NCBI GenBank assembly: GCA_037974335.1
Contig: CM075741.1
Location: forward strand, 32,608,497 to 32,672,496
Length of the DNA: 64,000 bases
Reading direction: 5' to 3'
DNA from: Prionace glauca
Lineage: Eukaryota; Chordata; Chondrichthyes; Carcharhiniformes; Carcharhinidae
Shown here: piece by piece, positions 45,823 through 58,599 of the stretch
Position numbering within the stretch: the stretch's first letter is position 1
Layout: every line of letters starts with the position of its first letter
The notes under the pieces: generated by a model
The model's database searches: none
The model's input: the letters and a program-made list of their open reading frames with translations, nothing else
Told to the model about the DNA's origin: nothing
Position numbers and translations under genes: made by a program

Positions 45823-47335
45823 TAAGCAAGGAAGTTAAAGATAACATAATGGCAAAAACTAAGGCAAACAATATTGCAAAGATCAGTGGCAGGCAAGAGG
45901 ATTGGAAATCTTTTAAAGATCAACAAAGGGTTACTAAAAAAGTAATTAAATGAGCAAATATAAGCTATGAAAGAAATCTAGCACAAAAAAAGTAAAATAT
46001 TCTGTAAGTATATAAAAGGGAAGAGACTAGCTGAATTCAACATTGTTCCCTGAGAGGACATGACTGGGGAACACAGAAAGTGGAGATGCCGGCATTGGAC
46101 TCGGGTAAAACAGAATGAAATCCCACGACACCAGTTTAAAGTCCAAACAGGTGTATTTGTAGCAAAAGCTGCAAGCTTTCGGGTGGGATGACAAAGGGAC
46201 AGGCTGTCCCAAAAGCTTGCGGCTTTTGCTACATATAAACCAATTTGGACTTTAAACTGGCGTTGTGGGATTTTTTTCTGTTGAACACAGAAAGAGCAGA
46301 GACACAAAATCAATAATTTGCCTTGGTTTTCACGGAGGACACAAGAACCATCCCAACAGTAAGAGGTAGAGGTTATTGAAAAGGAGAAATTAAAAGCAAT
46401 CACCACCATTAAGGAAGAAGTACTGAGCAAACTATTTGGATAAAAGGCAGATAAGTCCCCAGGTCCTGATGGCCTTCATCCTCGGATCTTAAAGGAAGTG
46501 GCAGCAGAGATAGTGAAAGCATTGGTTATATATTCCAAAAATTTCTGGATTCTGAATGGGTTCCAGTGGATTAGAAAAAAAGCTAATGTAACACCCCTGT
46601 TCAAAAAGACAGAGAGAAGGAAACTATAGTCCAGTTAGCTTAATGTATGTCATTGATGGAATCCATTATTAAGGAAGTGGTAACATGACATTTGGAAAGT
46701 CAAAATGCAATCCATCAGAGTCAGTATGGTTTTATGAAGGGTAAATCATGTTTGACTAATTTGATAGAGTCCACTGAAGATGTAATAAGCAGAGTGGATA
46801 AGAGGGATCCTGTAGATGTAGCATATCTGGACTTCCAAAAGACTTCTGATAAGGTGCTGCATAAAAGGGATGACATAAGGTGAGGTCCCATGGGTCTGGG
46901 TTTAATATATTGTTTTGATAGAGCATTGGCTAACCAGGAAGCAGAGGGTTCGGATAAATGAGTTTGTCTTGAGTTAGCAAGCTGTACAAATTGTGTGCCA
47001 CAGGTGTGTCCTCGGGTCCCAACCATTTGCTATCCATATTCATGTCATGGTAGCAGGGATAGAATGTACTATAGCCAAATTTGCAGATGACAATAAAATA
47101 TGTGGGAAAGTAAATCGTGATGCGGAAATATATTTACAAATTGATATGAATAGGTGAGTGAGACAAAATTTGGCACGTGGAATTTGTGGTGGATAAATGT
47201 GAGGGTATCCATTTTGGTCAGAGGAATAAAAAGGCAACTTATTATCTAAATGCAGAGAAATTTCAAAATGTTTCATGCAGAGGGATCTGGGTGTCCTCGG
47301 GCATGAACTGCAGAAAGTTAGTTTGCAGGTGGAGT
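45823..47335 (+). mobile_element. CR1-like LINE family C, interrupted
   Basis: WLSKEVKDNIMAK linker (45831 on), DKSPGPDGLHPRILKEVAAE, SQYGFMKGKSCLTNLIEST and VAYLDFQKTSDKVLHK, with many stops. It is interrupted by a palindromic element at 46081-46282 and abuts another LINE near 47335. Confidence 0.8.
46081..46282 (+). mobile_element. Palindromic (foldback) element, copy 3
   Basis: Left tail tggagatgccggcattggac, then diverged arms ('ccagtttaaagtccaaacag' against 'ggactttaaactggcg'). Exact 12-bp duplication gaacacagaaag at 46069-46080 and 46283-46294. Confidence 0.88.
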
Positions 47336-48135
47336 TTAATTTGGATATGTTTAAGGTGATGCATTTTGGCAGATTGAACTAGGGCAGGACTTCTCAGTTA
47401 ATGGTAGGGCATTGAGGAGAGTTATGGAACAAAGAGATCTCGGAGTACATGTTCATTGCTTCTTGAAAATGGAGTCACAAGTGGGCAGAGTGGTGAAGAA
47501 GGCATTCAGCAGGCTTGGTTTCATAGGTCAGAACATTGAATACAGGAGTTGGGTCGTCTTGTTGAAGTTGTACAAGACATTGGTAAGGCCACGCTTGGAA
47601 AACTGTGTACAGTTCTGGTCAACCTATTATAGAAAGGATATTATTAAACTAGAAAGAATGCAGAAAAGATTTATTAGGATGCTACCAGGACTTGATGGTT
47701 TGAGTTATAGGAGAGGCTGGATAGACTAGAACTTTTTTGTCTAGAGTGTAGAAGGCTGAGGGGTGATCTTATAGAGACCTATAAAATAATGAGGGGCATA
47801 GATCAGCTAGGTAGTCAACATCTTTTCCAAAGGTAGAGGAGTCTAAAACTAGAGTGCATAGGTTTAAAGTGAGAAGGGAGAGATACAAAAGGGTCCAGAG
47901 GGACATTTTTTTCACACAGAGGGTGGTGAGTGTTTGGAACAAGCTGTCAGACGTAGTAGTAGAGGCAGGTACAATTTTGTTTTTTAAAAAGCATTTAGAC
48001 AGTTACATGGGTAAGATGGGTATGGAGAGACATGGGCCAAATGCAGACAATTGGGACTAGCTTTGAGGTTTAAAAGAAGGGCGGCATGGACAAGTTGGCC
48101 CAAAGGGTCTGTTTCCATGCTGTAAACCTCTTATG
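47336..48135 (+). mobile_element. CR1-like LINE 3' part
   Basis: Repeats ORF2 positions already passed by the preceding LINE (FKVMHFGRLN against CEGIHFGQRN), so it is a separate copy joined head-on. Reads SRLGFIGQNIEYRSWVVLLK, RPRLENCVQFWSTYYRKDII, FFTQRVVSVWNKLSDVVVE. Confidence 0.78.
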
Positions 48136-48147
48136 GCTCTATGAGGT

Positions 48148-48802
48148 GCAGCAAGTAATAAGGAAGGAAAATTTAATTTTGGCATTCATTGCTAATGGAA
48201 TAGAATATAAAAGTAGGGAAGTGCTGTTGCAACTGTGTAGGGCATTGGTGAGACTGCTTCTGGAGTACTGCACCCAGTTTTGGTCCCCTTATTTAAGGAA
48301 AGATGTAAAATACAATAGAGGTGACTTAAAGAATACCCACTAGATTGCTCCAGGTATGAAGGACTTGTTTTATGAAGAGGGATTGAACAGTTTAGGCCTA
48401 TACACGTTGGAGTTTAGAAGAATGAGAGGAAATACGTAAAACGTTAAAAGGGATTGACCGGGTAGATATAAAGTATACGTTTCTCCTCGTTGGATGCTCT
48501 AGAATAGTTTTAGGCTGAGGAGTGGCAGATTTAAAACATAAATGAGGAGGAACTATTTTCCTCAAAGAGTCCTGAATCTGTGGAATTCTCTACCCCACAG
48601 TACAGTGGACACCGGAACACTGAACAAATTGAAGGAGGAGATAGATAGGTTTTTGGTTAGTAATGGGATTAAGGGTTATGGGGAGTGAACAGGAAGATGG
48701 AGGTGAGGCTGAGATGAGATCAGCTATGATTGTATTGAATGGCAGAACAGACTCACAGGGCTGAATTGCCTGCTGCTGCTCCTAGTCCTTATAGTCTTAT
48801 AA
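48148..48802 (+). mobile_element. CR1-like LINE 3' part
   Basis: IANGIEYKSREVLLQLCRAL, LLLEYCTQFWSPYLRKDVK, then a degenerate ORF2 end and 'gtccttatagtcttataag'. Confidence 0.78.
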
Positions 48803-49789
48803 GAGGGAAGGTATATTTTTAAATTCCATATAACTATGTTAAATAGTTTTCCCCATTTGTACCTTTTTAAGATGTTTGGGCATTTTAAAGGAACTTTAGT
48901 ATATCTGACACTCTCTATTGGCAGGTAGCTAACCTGGAACAGATATTTCATGTAACTGTTGCCCTCTGCCAGCTGTTTATGTTACTGCAGGCACATATAG
49001 ACACAATAATAAAATTCTGATTGATTTATAAGTTTCCACTGCTCATCATCAGTATTATATCCCATGTTCGATTATGCACAAAGGCACGGGAACTTTTCAT
49101 AACAATTTTTTTGACCATGCAAATCTTACGGGTTTTTCCCAGAACACATCCCGTTATGAGGCGGCTGTTCATTTATATCAGTGGAAGCAACATGGATGAC
49201 AGAGGGAATGAGCAGGAGAGGAGCCTGAGGGAGACATGAAGCAGGTAGAAGGAGCCTCAAGCATTTAGGAAGTTGGACAAAACCTGGAGATGAAGAGTAC
49301 CGGGAAGGTTTGGTCATTAGAGTATGCCAGTATGGTGGTCATATTAATGAACTAGCTATTCAGACTTTGAAACTAAATCAATAAATCTGCTAAATTGTTT
49401 GGTTAGCAACTGATAGGAAGTGTTAGCCTGATCTTTTCTCATCAAAGTATGAGTTCATCATACAGTCTGTGACTGACTTATTCACTATCACAGTTATTAG
49501 GCAAGCAAAGGCAAAACAATGAGATGACTTGTCCATATCAATCTTCCCTCTATTTTCTTTTGTTGGGTGTAGCCTCCTTATTTCTAGATATAGTTTCTTT
49601 ATTTTTACTTGAACTTCCCACGAATGAACTTTGGTCCAGATCCCGAGATTGATTGGAATCAGTGGAAAATTCCTGATGTATTTCTTTTGGTTGATCTCCA
49701 GTGTTGACTGTGATTCATGGTTGTAAACCACTGTCATTTATTTTCTTTTTGAGGCATAGTCCAGGCAATCTTCTTTCCCGTAAACTAAT
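48803..49789. other. Unassigned DNA
   Basis: A 104-codon minus-strand frame (49423-49737) has no recognised family or splice context. Confidence 0.35.
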
Positions 49790-50003
49790 TACAACACTAA
49801 GGTGCAATTTAGCATAATTAACCTAATCCGCACATCTTTGGACTATGGGAGGAAACCGGAGTGTGCGGAGAAATGCATGCAGACACAGGGAGAATGTGCA
49901 AACTCCATACAGTCACCCAAGGCTGGAATTGAACTTGGATCCCTGGTGCAGTGAGGCAGCTATTAGCAATGCTAACTGCTGTGCCACTGCACCACTTTGG
50001 TTC
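49790..50003 (-). mobile_element. Type-1 SINE, 5' part
   Basis: Reverse-orientation body and tRNA head ('gtgaggcagctattagcaat', 'tgctgtgccactgcaccac'). Confidence 0.75.
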
Positions 50004-50024
50004 CCTAAGAAACCAAAAATATGT

Positions 50025-51345
50025 CAAGATCAGCCATAACTGTACTCAATGATGGAGTACTCACAACCCTCTAGGATAGAAAATTCCCAAGATTCAATGC
50101 CCTAAGAGTGAAATATCTCTTCATCTCAGTCCTAAATGATTGCCCACCTATCCTGGGATTTTGCCCAATCCAGCTACCAGTGAAATAATCTCCCACTGTC
50201 CACCCTATCAAGTCCCTTCAGAATTGTGAATATCTCAATGAGATCACCTCTCATTCTTCTAAACACTAGAGAGTACAAGTTCAATTTACTTAGCCCCTCA
50301 TCATCGGATCAATTTAGTGAACATTTGTAGAACCATCCCGACTGCAAATATATCTTCTCTTAAAAATGAAGAACAATACTGCATACAAAATTCCAGTTGT
50401 GGCTGCACCAAAACCTTGGCCAACAGTAGCAAGGTGTCTTTTCTCTTGCTCTCCAATCCCTTTGCACTAAAAGCTAAAATGCCCGTTGCCTTCCTAATTG
50501 TTTATTGCACCCACATGACAATTTTTTGCATTGATCGTATGAACACTCCCAAGTCTCTTTGAAGATCAACATTTAGAAGTTTTACACCTTTTAAAAAATA
50601 TATTTTCGAGTCTCAGCCCAGGACTTGATGGTCAAGGAAGTTGTGTTCATATCACAGTCAAACAGGTTGAGTGTGTCAACCTGCAAATCCTTCTAAACAT
50701 GCCAATGACTGGTGGTAAGAGTGGGAGAGACTCCTGGTCAGCCACGCTTGGTGCGGAGTGGCGTCCCTAATGCAGACTAGTGGTCTGTTCCGGCAATTAC
50801 AAGCTATGTAGACAGACAATGGTTTGCCTTAGTGCACCACTGGGTGTGAGTAAAGAAATGGAATTTGAAAAATATTCTGCTTTTATGTTCTTATGACCAC
50901 TTCTCCATTTTAGCCTCCATCTGTCATCTTATTTTCACTCACTTAACCTATCTATATTCCTTTCTAGCTCTCTATTCTCCCCACAGCTTATCTTCTCAGC
51001 TAGCTTAGTTTCATCAACAATCTGAGACAAATACTCTCTGTTCATTCATCCAAGTCATCAATATAAATTGTAGATAGCTGAGGCCACAGCACTTGTATTT
51101 GCAGCACTCCACTAGTCACGGCTTGTGAACTTAAAAATGGCTCACATATGCCCTTTATTTTGCTTCTAGTCTGTTAACCCATCCTGTACCTGACCCCATC
51201 TCTATCACCCCGTATTTTGCCTTTTGGAAATCCAGGAATATTAAGCCTAAAGGTTCTCCTTTATCTACCTGCACTAGTTACATCCTCAGAAAACTCAAAT
51301 AAATACAAGGAACAGAATTCCCTCTTTCTAAAACCTTGCAACCTT
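50025..51345 (-). mobile_element. CR1-like LINE fragment, interrupted
   Basis: Reverse-orientation ORF2 pieces ('ctcaatgagatcacctctca', 'gtagatagctgaggccacag', 'gcactccactagtcacggct'). Interrupted at about 50618-50868 by a different repeat. Confidence 0.75.
50618..50868 (+). mobile_element. Unclassified short element inserted in a LINE
   Basis: About 250 bp starting 'gagtctcagcccaggacttg' and ending 'aaagaaatggaatttg'. Flanked by aaaaatat-type sequence on both sides (possible short target duplication). SINE-sized; family unknown. Confidence 0.5.
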
Positions 51346-52074
51346 GTATATATTCATGGGAATATTACCTCAGGCTCAAATTGGTGAGATGAAACAAGTC
51401 AGGTTGGTTCCACAGAGCAGGACAACAGAAAGGATTATAGAAGGAATGTATTAATGTATTACTGAAGGAATGTATTAATGACTGCATTGAACCTTATTTT
51501 TCATAAATGAAAATTAATGTACTGTGGTCACAGTCACTGAGAATTTCATTCAATAATAGGGTCAAACTACTCTGAAGCTGTGAAAGTTAGAAAATTAATG
51601 TTCACAGAGTGAGCTGGGAGATGACAATACATTGAATAACTGTGCAGAGAATGGGGAACTTAGGGTTTGGCAAAAATTAGCAAGGACTGAGTGAGTGAAC
51701 AGTGAGTAATTAGAGAAGGTGAGGACTAAAATGGTTTGAGCAGACTGGAGGGTGTGGAATCATGGCCAATGCTTGAATGGAAAGTCAAATGTGTAATTAC
51801 TGAAGAGAGATAATTATTTACAATGTTATTTACAAAGATAGAAAGGCAATTATACATCAGGAACTCAGTGAAAACGAAGATAAGGGAGAGAGCAGTATAA
51901 TTATAGATATCAGCTGAAATAAGCTTGGGTAAGTCAAAGTGAGGATATTGGAACACAGACAATGGCCATCTGTTCATAGTTTGAATGAAAAACAGAAATC
52001 CAGCCCTATTTAATTTCCTTGCTTTTGGTCTTACCGATTACATCACTTCAAACACATATCTAAGTCTCAAGTGG
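51346..52074. other. Unassigned DNA
   Basis: No exon or repeat supported. Confidence 0.4.
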
Positions 52075-52378
52075 GGAGAGATGGTAGTAATGTTTTTGGA
52101 CTAGTAATGTAGAGACTAGTGTTAACTAATGCTTTGGGGACATGGTTTCAGATCCCACCATGGCAGCTCATGGGTGAAATTTGAATTTGATTAATAAAAT
52201 CCGGAACTGAAAACTTACCTCAGTATGGTGACCATGACAACTGCGACCAATTGCTGGAAAATGTTTTTGGATTACCAACGGCCATGTGGTGAAGAACATC
52301 TGTCGTGCTGCCCTAGTCCTGGTCTGGCCTACATGTGATCCCATATCCACAGCAATGTGGTTAATTCTTAATACCTCT
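52075..52378 (+). mobile_element. Second tRNA-headed SINE family, forward copy
   Basis: 'ggactagtaatgtagagact', 'tcagatcccaccatggcag', 'gtgaaatttgaatttgatta', 'ctggtctggcctacatgtga'. Old copy of the family at 27690-28016. Confidence 0.75.
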
Positions 52379-52402
52379 AGTCTTGGACAGGTGTAATATC
52401 AT

Positions 52403-52632
52403 TTGGTCAGTCCAAAGATATGCAGGTTAGGTGAATTGACCACGCTAAATTATCCTTTGGTGTCCAAAGATGTGTAGTTGAGGCGGATGAGCCATGGCAA
52501 ATGTGTGAGGTTACAGGGATCGGGCAGGGGATAGGGTAGCCTGGGAAAGATGTTCTTTCAGTGAGCTGGTGCAGGTTCAATGGGCCAAATGGCCTCTTTC
52601 TGCACTGTAAGATTTCCATAGTTCTATAGCTC
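52403..52632 (+). mobile_element. Type-1 SINE, 3' half with doubled unit
   Basis: Two 'gtccaaagat(a/g)tg' units, then 'gggccaaatggcctctttct' and a degenerate TTCTATAG tail. Confidence 0.75.
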
Positions 52633-52911
52633 TAAGCTTGGGAGGGAGAGCAAACATGAATGGAGACAGAAGTTCAGGAAAGCAGAAGTGCTAAATTCTT
52701 TTCTGCCCTGGAAAAGCCCTTCCTTTGCCCTGCAAAAATAACTCAAAGCCTGTCTTTTGCCCATTTTTCAACTGTACTGACAGTAAATGTACACACTTGG
52801 ACTCAATAAGTTTTGTCTAAAATGGCAATCTATGTCCTAGACCTGTCATTGGACTCCAATTTATAGAATAAAAGAGGTCTATTGCTTAAAATAGCAAGAG
52901 AAAATACACCT
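52633..52911. other. Unassigned DNA
   Basis: Nothing supported. Confidence 0.35.
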
Positions 52912-52986
52912 TGCTTTTACGTTCTTATGACCACTTCTACATTTTAGCCTCCATCTGTCATCTTATTTTCACTCCCTTAACCTACT
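52912..52986 (-). mobile_element. Short LINE scrap
   Basis: 75 bp nearly identical to 50876-50950 ('acattttagcctccatctgt'). Confidence 0.6.
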
Positions 52987-53008
52987 AGTTCAATAATCTA
53001 GTGATAGG

Positions 53009-54618
53009 CCCTTAATAAGAACATAAGAACATAAGAAATAGGAGCAGGAGTAGGCCATCTAGCCCTTCGAGTCTGCCCCACCATTCAATAAAATCATGGC
53101 TGATCCTTCGTGGCTCAGTTCCACATTCCCACCCTCTCCCCATAACCCTTAATTCCCTCTCTTATCAAAAACCCATCAACCTGCGTCTTAAAAATATTTA
53201 GCGAGGTAGCCTCCACCACTTCAACGGGCAGAGAATTCCAGAGATTCACCACCCTTTGAGTGAAGAAGTTCTTCCTCAACTCTGTTCTAAACCGCCCCCC
53301 CTTTATCTTGAGGCTGTGCCCCCTAGTCCTACTGTCCTTTCTGAGCGGGAAGAGCCTCTCCACCTCTATCCTATCCATCCCATTCATCATCTTATACGTC
53401 TCAATGAGATCTCCCCTCATTCTTCTAAAAATTAACGAGTACAAGCCTAGCTTATTCAGCCTCTCCTCATAGCTCAACCCCCTCAACTCCGGCATCAGCC
53501 TAGTAAACCTCCTCTGCACTCCCTCCAAGGCCAAAATATCCTTGCGTAAGTACGGCGCCCAAAACTGCACACAGTACCCCAGCTGCGGCCTCACCAATGC
53601 CCTATCCAGCCACAGCAAGACTCCATACTTTTATATTCAATCCCCCTCGCTATGAAGGCCAGCATCCCATTCGCCTTCCTGACCCAGCTGCACCTGCAAG
53701 CTGGGTTTTTGCGACTCATGCACAAGGACCCCGAGGTCCCTCTGCACCGTCGCCTGCTGCAGTTTTTCGCCACGTAAGTAATAATCCTTCCTACCGTTAT
53801 TCCTACCAAAGTGGACCACCTCACACTTGCCAACATTAAATTCCATTTCCCATTTCCTGGCCCATTCGCCCAGCCTATCTAGACCCTTCTGCAGACTCTC
53901 CACACCCTCCGCGCAATTTGCCATTCCACCAATCTTGGTGTCATCAGCAAATTTTGACACCATACACTCGGTTCCCTCCTCCAGATCATCTATATAAATG
54001 GTAAATAGCTGAGGCCCCAGCACCGACCCCTGGGGCACTCCAATCGCCAATCCGAATAGCACCCATTGACCCCCACTCTCTGCCTCCTATTTGAAAACCA
54101 ACCCTCTATCCACGCTAACACCCTACCCCTAACCTTCTGCAATAACCTGTTGTGAGGCACCTTGTCAAACACCTTCTGAAAATCAAGAAAGACCACATCC
54201 ACCGGCTCTCCTCTATCCACCGCCCTAGACACATCCTCATAGAAGTCCAGTAAATTTGTCAGACACGACTTCCCCTTAACGAAACCGTGCTGCGTCCACT
54301 CTATCAAGCAATTCCCCTCAAGATGCCTCGCTATTTCCTCCTTGATGATGGATTCTAACATTTTACCCACAACAGACGTTAAACTAACAGGCCTATAATT
54401 CCCCGCCTTTTGCCTGCCACCCTTCTTAAACAACGGCGTAACATTAGCCGTTTTCCAATGTTCCAGCACTTCCCCAGAATCCAGCGATGTCTGGAAAATA
54501 ACCACCAAGGCATCCACTATAACCTCCGCCATTTCTTTCAGAATCCTCAGATGCATTCCATCCGGTCCTGGGGATTTGTCCACAATCAGTCCTTCCAGTC
54601 TGTCGAGCACCGCCTCTT
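53009..54618 (-). mobile_element. CR1-like LINE family A copy
   Basis: Minus strand reads LDRLEGLIVDKSPGPDGMHL, VVFLDFQKVFDKVPHNRLLQ, GVPQGSVLGPQLFTIYIDDL, KFADDTKIGG and on to FFTQRVVNLWNSLPVEVVEA and the aagaacataagaac end. A few frame breaks; 5'-truncated at the start of the RT. Confidence 0.9.
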
Positions 54619-56359
54619 AATCATGGTTTATAAACAGTTCCCTAATAATATTAATGTTTTTTGGTCTCCACCATGTTTCCAAGCCATAACAGACCTAGTT
54701 GTGAGCTGAGACAGTTGTGCCAGGCTTAAATAACCTGCTCACATTCACAGTTCAGGCTGACATGGATGGATATAGGTGGATATAGAATCCTTGTGGGTAA
54801 GTTATCGGAGATAGTTTGACCCCCAAGGTGCCTTGGCACAATCAGAACTCAGTGAAAAGGCAGAGGTAGCATGTATTAAAAGGAAAGCTACCAAAAGCAT
54901 ACAAGGAACAATGGATGGGATTTTTCCATCCTGCTCTTTTGGTTGAGTAGTGGGGCAAGAAATACGAGTGACAGGCGGCAGATGAGGTTTGCGCCTGATT
55001 TTTCACCTCTTGCGATATTCCCTTTCTACCAGCAAAATCAGCCTCGTAGAAGGGAAGGGCGCGAGGTGGATTTAAATATTAATGACATGTTTTACAATCA
55101 CCTTTCTCACCTTGCTGATTGACGACCTCACCAGACAGGAGCACAGATGATTCCCACCAACAGGGACCAGTTATGATGGCCTTGCTGGTAGATCGGAGGC
55201 CATTTAAGCCCCAATGGTGGTTGTGGGGGGGGGAAGCAAGGTTGGGCGATGACCCTTGGGCAGTGCCAGCCTGGCACCCTGGCAGTGCCAAGGGGGCAGA
55301 GCATGAGGGGACAGAGAGAGAGGGGAGTGACAGATCTCCCAGTATGTTGTGTATACAGGGTACACAAGATCCCTTCAGCAGACAGCTTCGGACGAGCTGA
55401 AACTCTATACCCCCCCTACTGGCAAGGTTCACATTACGGCCTCTGTATTGCACAGAGTGCCATAAATTACCAGAGAAAAAAAACAGACAAGAAATCTTCT
55501 CGTTTCACCCATTTTACATTTGGAATTTTTCCAAGAAAATTCCGATCACGATAGAATTAGCCACCCAATTATCTGTACTATAATGAACCTTTATACATGC
55601 ATGTTCCCAAAGAATGAATGCAAACTTGCATGAATTGGAACCAACGTTATAGAATTCTTATTTCAGAAGTGCCCTACCTCAGGAACAGCTGGTAAGCAAT
55701 CATGTTGGACTGTTATCTTGCCCTGTAATTATATACATTTTCCCAACTTACTGATGTTCAGCATTGGACTGACTTGTAATATAGACAAGGAGGAGTGTGT
55801 TGAACAATCTCACAGTTAGAAGTAATTAATTGTAACAGACCTGGGGACTTATGGCACCATGAAAACAGCGTCAGAATTCAATAAACTGCAACTGATACCT
55901 GGAATCCCATTAATGAGAAAGTTATGGACCCATCAAAGTTAGTTTGCATTAAAAAGCAAAACTGAGTCTCAAAACTGATGGGCCTCTTGAGATATTTTGA
56001 ATTCCCATTGCTATTTACTTGCAGCAAACACAAAGTCCCAGCCACTGATTTTACTGGATGGGAGTGAATGCCTGTTGAAATATGGCACCTGGACCTTTGA
56101 ACCCATGAGCTAACAATGGGGCTGGTGACTTCTTGTCCATTCTTGTCACGTGATTGCCTAGTGCCCTTACATCTGCATATCTAAATCACAGGTAGCCACG
56201 TGATTACACATGGCAAATTGCCCCACCGACAAGCAGAAACGTCATAAAGCTTTGTTCCTGCCATTGGGAGCCACAATGCTAGAAGATGATTCCACCTAAA
56301 ACTGGATTATTCCTTTCCAATGCCACTGTCAACCCAGAGGGTATATTCCCAAAAATCTA
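54619..56359. other. Unassigned DNA with repeat-like GC-rich part
   Basis: About 54910-55380 is GC-rich with a tandem 'ctggca(c/g)' pattern (ggcagtgccagcctggcacc), possibly an old repeat. No exon supported. Confidence 0.35.
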
Positions 56360-56648
56360 ACTGGCACAGTGGTTAGCATTGCTGCCTCACAGCACCAGGG
56401 ACCAGGGTACGATTCCCAGCTTGGGTCACTGTCTGTGAAGTGTGCAAGTTCTCTTGTCTGCGTGGTTTTCCTCCAGGTGCTCCAATTTCCTCCCACAGTC
56501 CAAAAGAAATGCTGGTTTGCTGTATTGGCCATGCTTAATTCTCCCCCAATGTATCCAAAGGGTACAAGAATGTGGCGACTAGGGGGTTTTCATAGTAACT
56601 TCAGTGCAATGTTAATATAAGCCTCCTTCTGACTAATAAATAAAGAAA
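56360..56648 (+). mobile_element. Type-2 SINE
   Basis: Head 'gttagcattgctgcctcaca', 'accagggtacgattcccag', tail 'aacttcagtgcaatgttaat', 'ctaataaataaa'. Confidence 0.8.
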
Positions 56649-57489
56649 TAATAAATATTTGTAATGCATGGAAATTAGAGGAATATCAGTCTTTAACTAA
56701 ATACCAACTTGCAATGATGCAAATTTTAACCTTAACTTTAATTGGAGACTGTTATCTTGCAAAGATCTTTGTGATAAGCTTTGTCCAAGTATTTACAGAG
56801 GATTAAATAGTAAAGCGATATATTTATTGAATAGAAATCAGCAAGAATATCAGCAAATAAACAGAATGGAAACAGGCCAGAATATCAGCAAATAAAAAAT
56901 TAGCTAAAAAAGAAACATTATAAAGGTGCAATATTTTTATTTTGTATAAAATTAGGATAAGTTATAAAATCATCACGTAGCATTTGTATTAAGCACAAAA
57001 TATGGAACTCAGTATCTTAATCAAACCAGTTTTTAGAATAAAATGATAATTTATTCACATGTATCAATGGCTCTGTTATGATATGGAATAAAGTAATGAA
57101 GCAACCTGTTAGAGGATAAAATGGGTCAATTTGTTTTACATTATAGTGATTTGCAGTAATTAGTGTGTTAATGACCCATTTTCACAACTTTGCAAAGTTT
57201 CAGTTTTTCATTGTAGGTGCCTGTACAACTGGGCTAATAATGTTCTTTTTTCAGAATGCTGTGATATCACTCAATAATCATATCCTATCCAGCTGTGAAG
57301 CAGAGATATTCTTTGAAAGGCACCATGTTAGAGTGAGGGCCAGGCCCTCTTCTGTGCAGTTTTCTGTTTAGTGTTTTACCAAATGTGCCAGTGGACAACC
57401 AATATGTAGCATTGATTCCTTCGAGGAAACAGTGAAGAGTGCATCGCATTAGGACAATTAGATGTTTTCTCTTCTTTGGCAATTCCTCA
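56649..57489. other. Unassigned AT-rich DNA
   Basis: Nothing supported. Confidence 0.4.
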
Positions 57490-58440
57490 GGATGAAGGAA
57501 GATTTGCTATCATTCCGATTCCATTCGTTCTGAGATAGCTGATCCATCTAACGCACAATCTGCAGACTCTACTACATGGAGAGTAGGTGGGCCAACTAGA
57601 TGGGTTGCCTGGGGGTTTATGTACCACCTCCAATGCATCTTTGCCACCTTAGTTCCTGACAAAGTCTCTCAATGAATTCACCACCTTCCCAAATGCATCT
57701 TCGACATTTTAGTTGGCCACAAACTAGGATCACTTGCGAGTTGACAGGGATGTTTGACCCCCTTTAGGTATACTTTGAGACTAGCCCTGAAGCATTTCTG
57801 ATGTCCTCCGGGGAGTATCCTACAGTGACCGAGTTCCACATACATCTGACAACAGATTCCTGAAACAATTACTGTATGAGTGTCCTGTCCTGGCCAATTC
57901 GGCTTCTTTTGAGTGACCTACACCTCGATGCTTGGTTTGGGAGGGAACACTGCTGTTGGACTACCTTACTTGCTGCTGGATTTGGAGTAATTTGTGAAGG
58001 CACCATCAGTGATTTTTTTTTTAATTCTTTGAAAGATCTGCTTTACGGTCCAAGTCTCGAAAGCATACAGCAGCACAGGAAATACTGCTGCTTGGTCAAC
58101 CATTGGCTTAGTCTTGGATTTAAGATCTGAGTCCTTAGATAGTCTTTTCCTCTGTTGATCTGGCACATTGGAGTCAATGTTGAATCTGACTGTCCATGTC
58201 TGCTTTCATTGTTGATCAATGGACGGGAGGTGTATTGCATTGTGAGCTGGTTGGAAGAGGGCCTTAATTTTTTTTTTAAACGAGTATATTCCTCAAATTT
58301 TACTGCCCTCACAAATTTGTCACTCAACGCTGTCATGCAAGATGGATCCTCACCAGCAGAACCAGCACAAGCTCTATCTCAGGTGAAAACTGGCATCCAA
58401 CAAGACTGATGCAATACTCTGGACAATAACTGCATCCAAA
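57490..58440 (-). mobile_element. Possible LINE ORF2 C-terminal fragment
   Basis: Minus strand near 58085 reads VDQAAVFPVLLYAFETWTVK, resembling the 'LLYGSETWT' motif of many non-LTR ORF2 C-termini. Frames are broken and the clade is unclear. It lies just downstream of the B7-like stop codon. Confidence 0.45.
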
Positions 58441-58569
58441 ATAATTCAGTTTCCAGGAAGGCATTGAAGTGGAAAATGACAGTGCCTAAAATAGTGTGCG
58501 TGGTTTCAATTCACCTTGCTTCATTCGCATGATCCAAAGGGATATGGATGAGCTTCACAACAGTCACTG

Positions 58570-58599
58570 TTAAACAACAGTTCTCTGGTCATCTAACCT
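58570..58599 (-). CDS. B7-like last coding exon
   Basis: After an 84-bp intron with acceptor ttcttttaacag it encodes RLDDQRTVV and TAA. The 3' UTR continues below 58570. Confidence 0.62.
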   Translation of the reverse strand, partial: RLDDQRTVV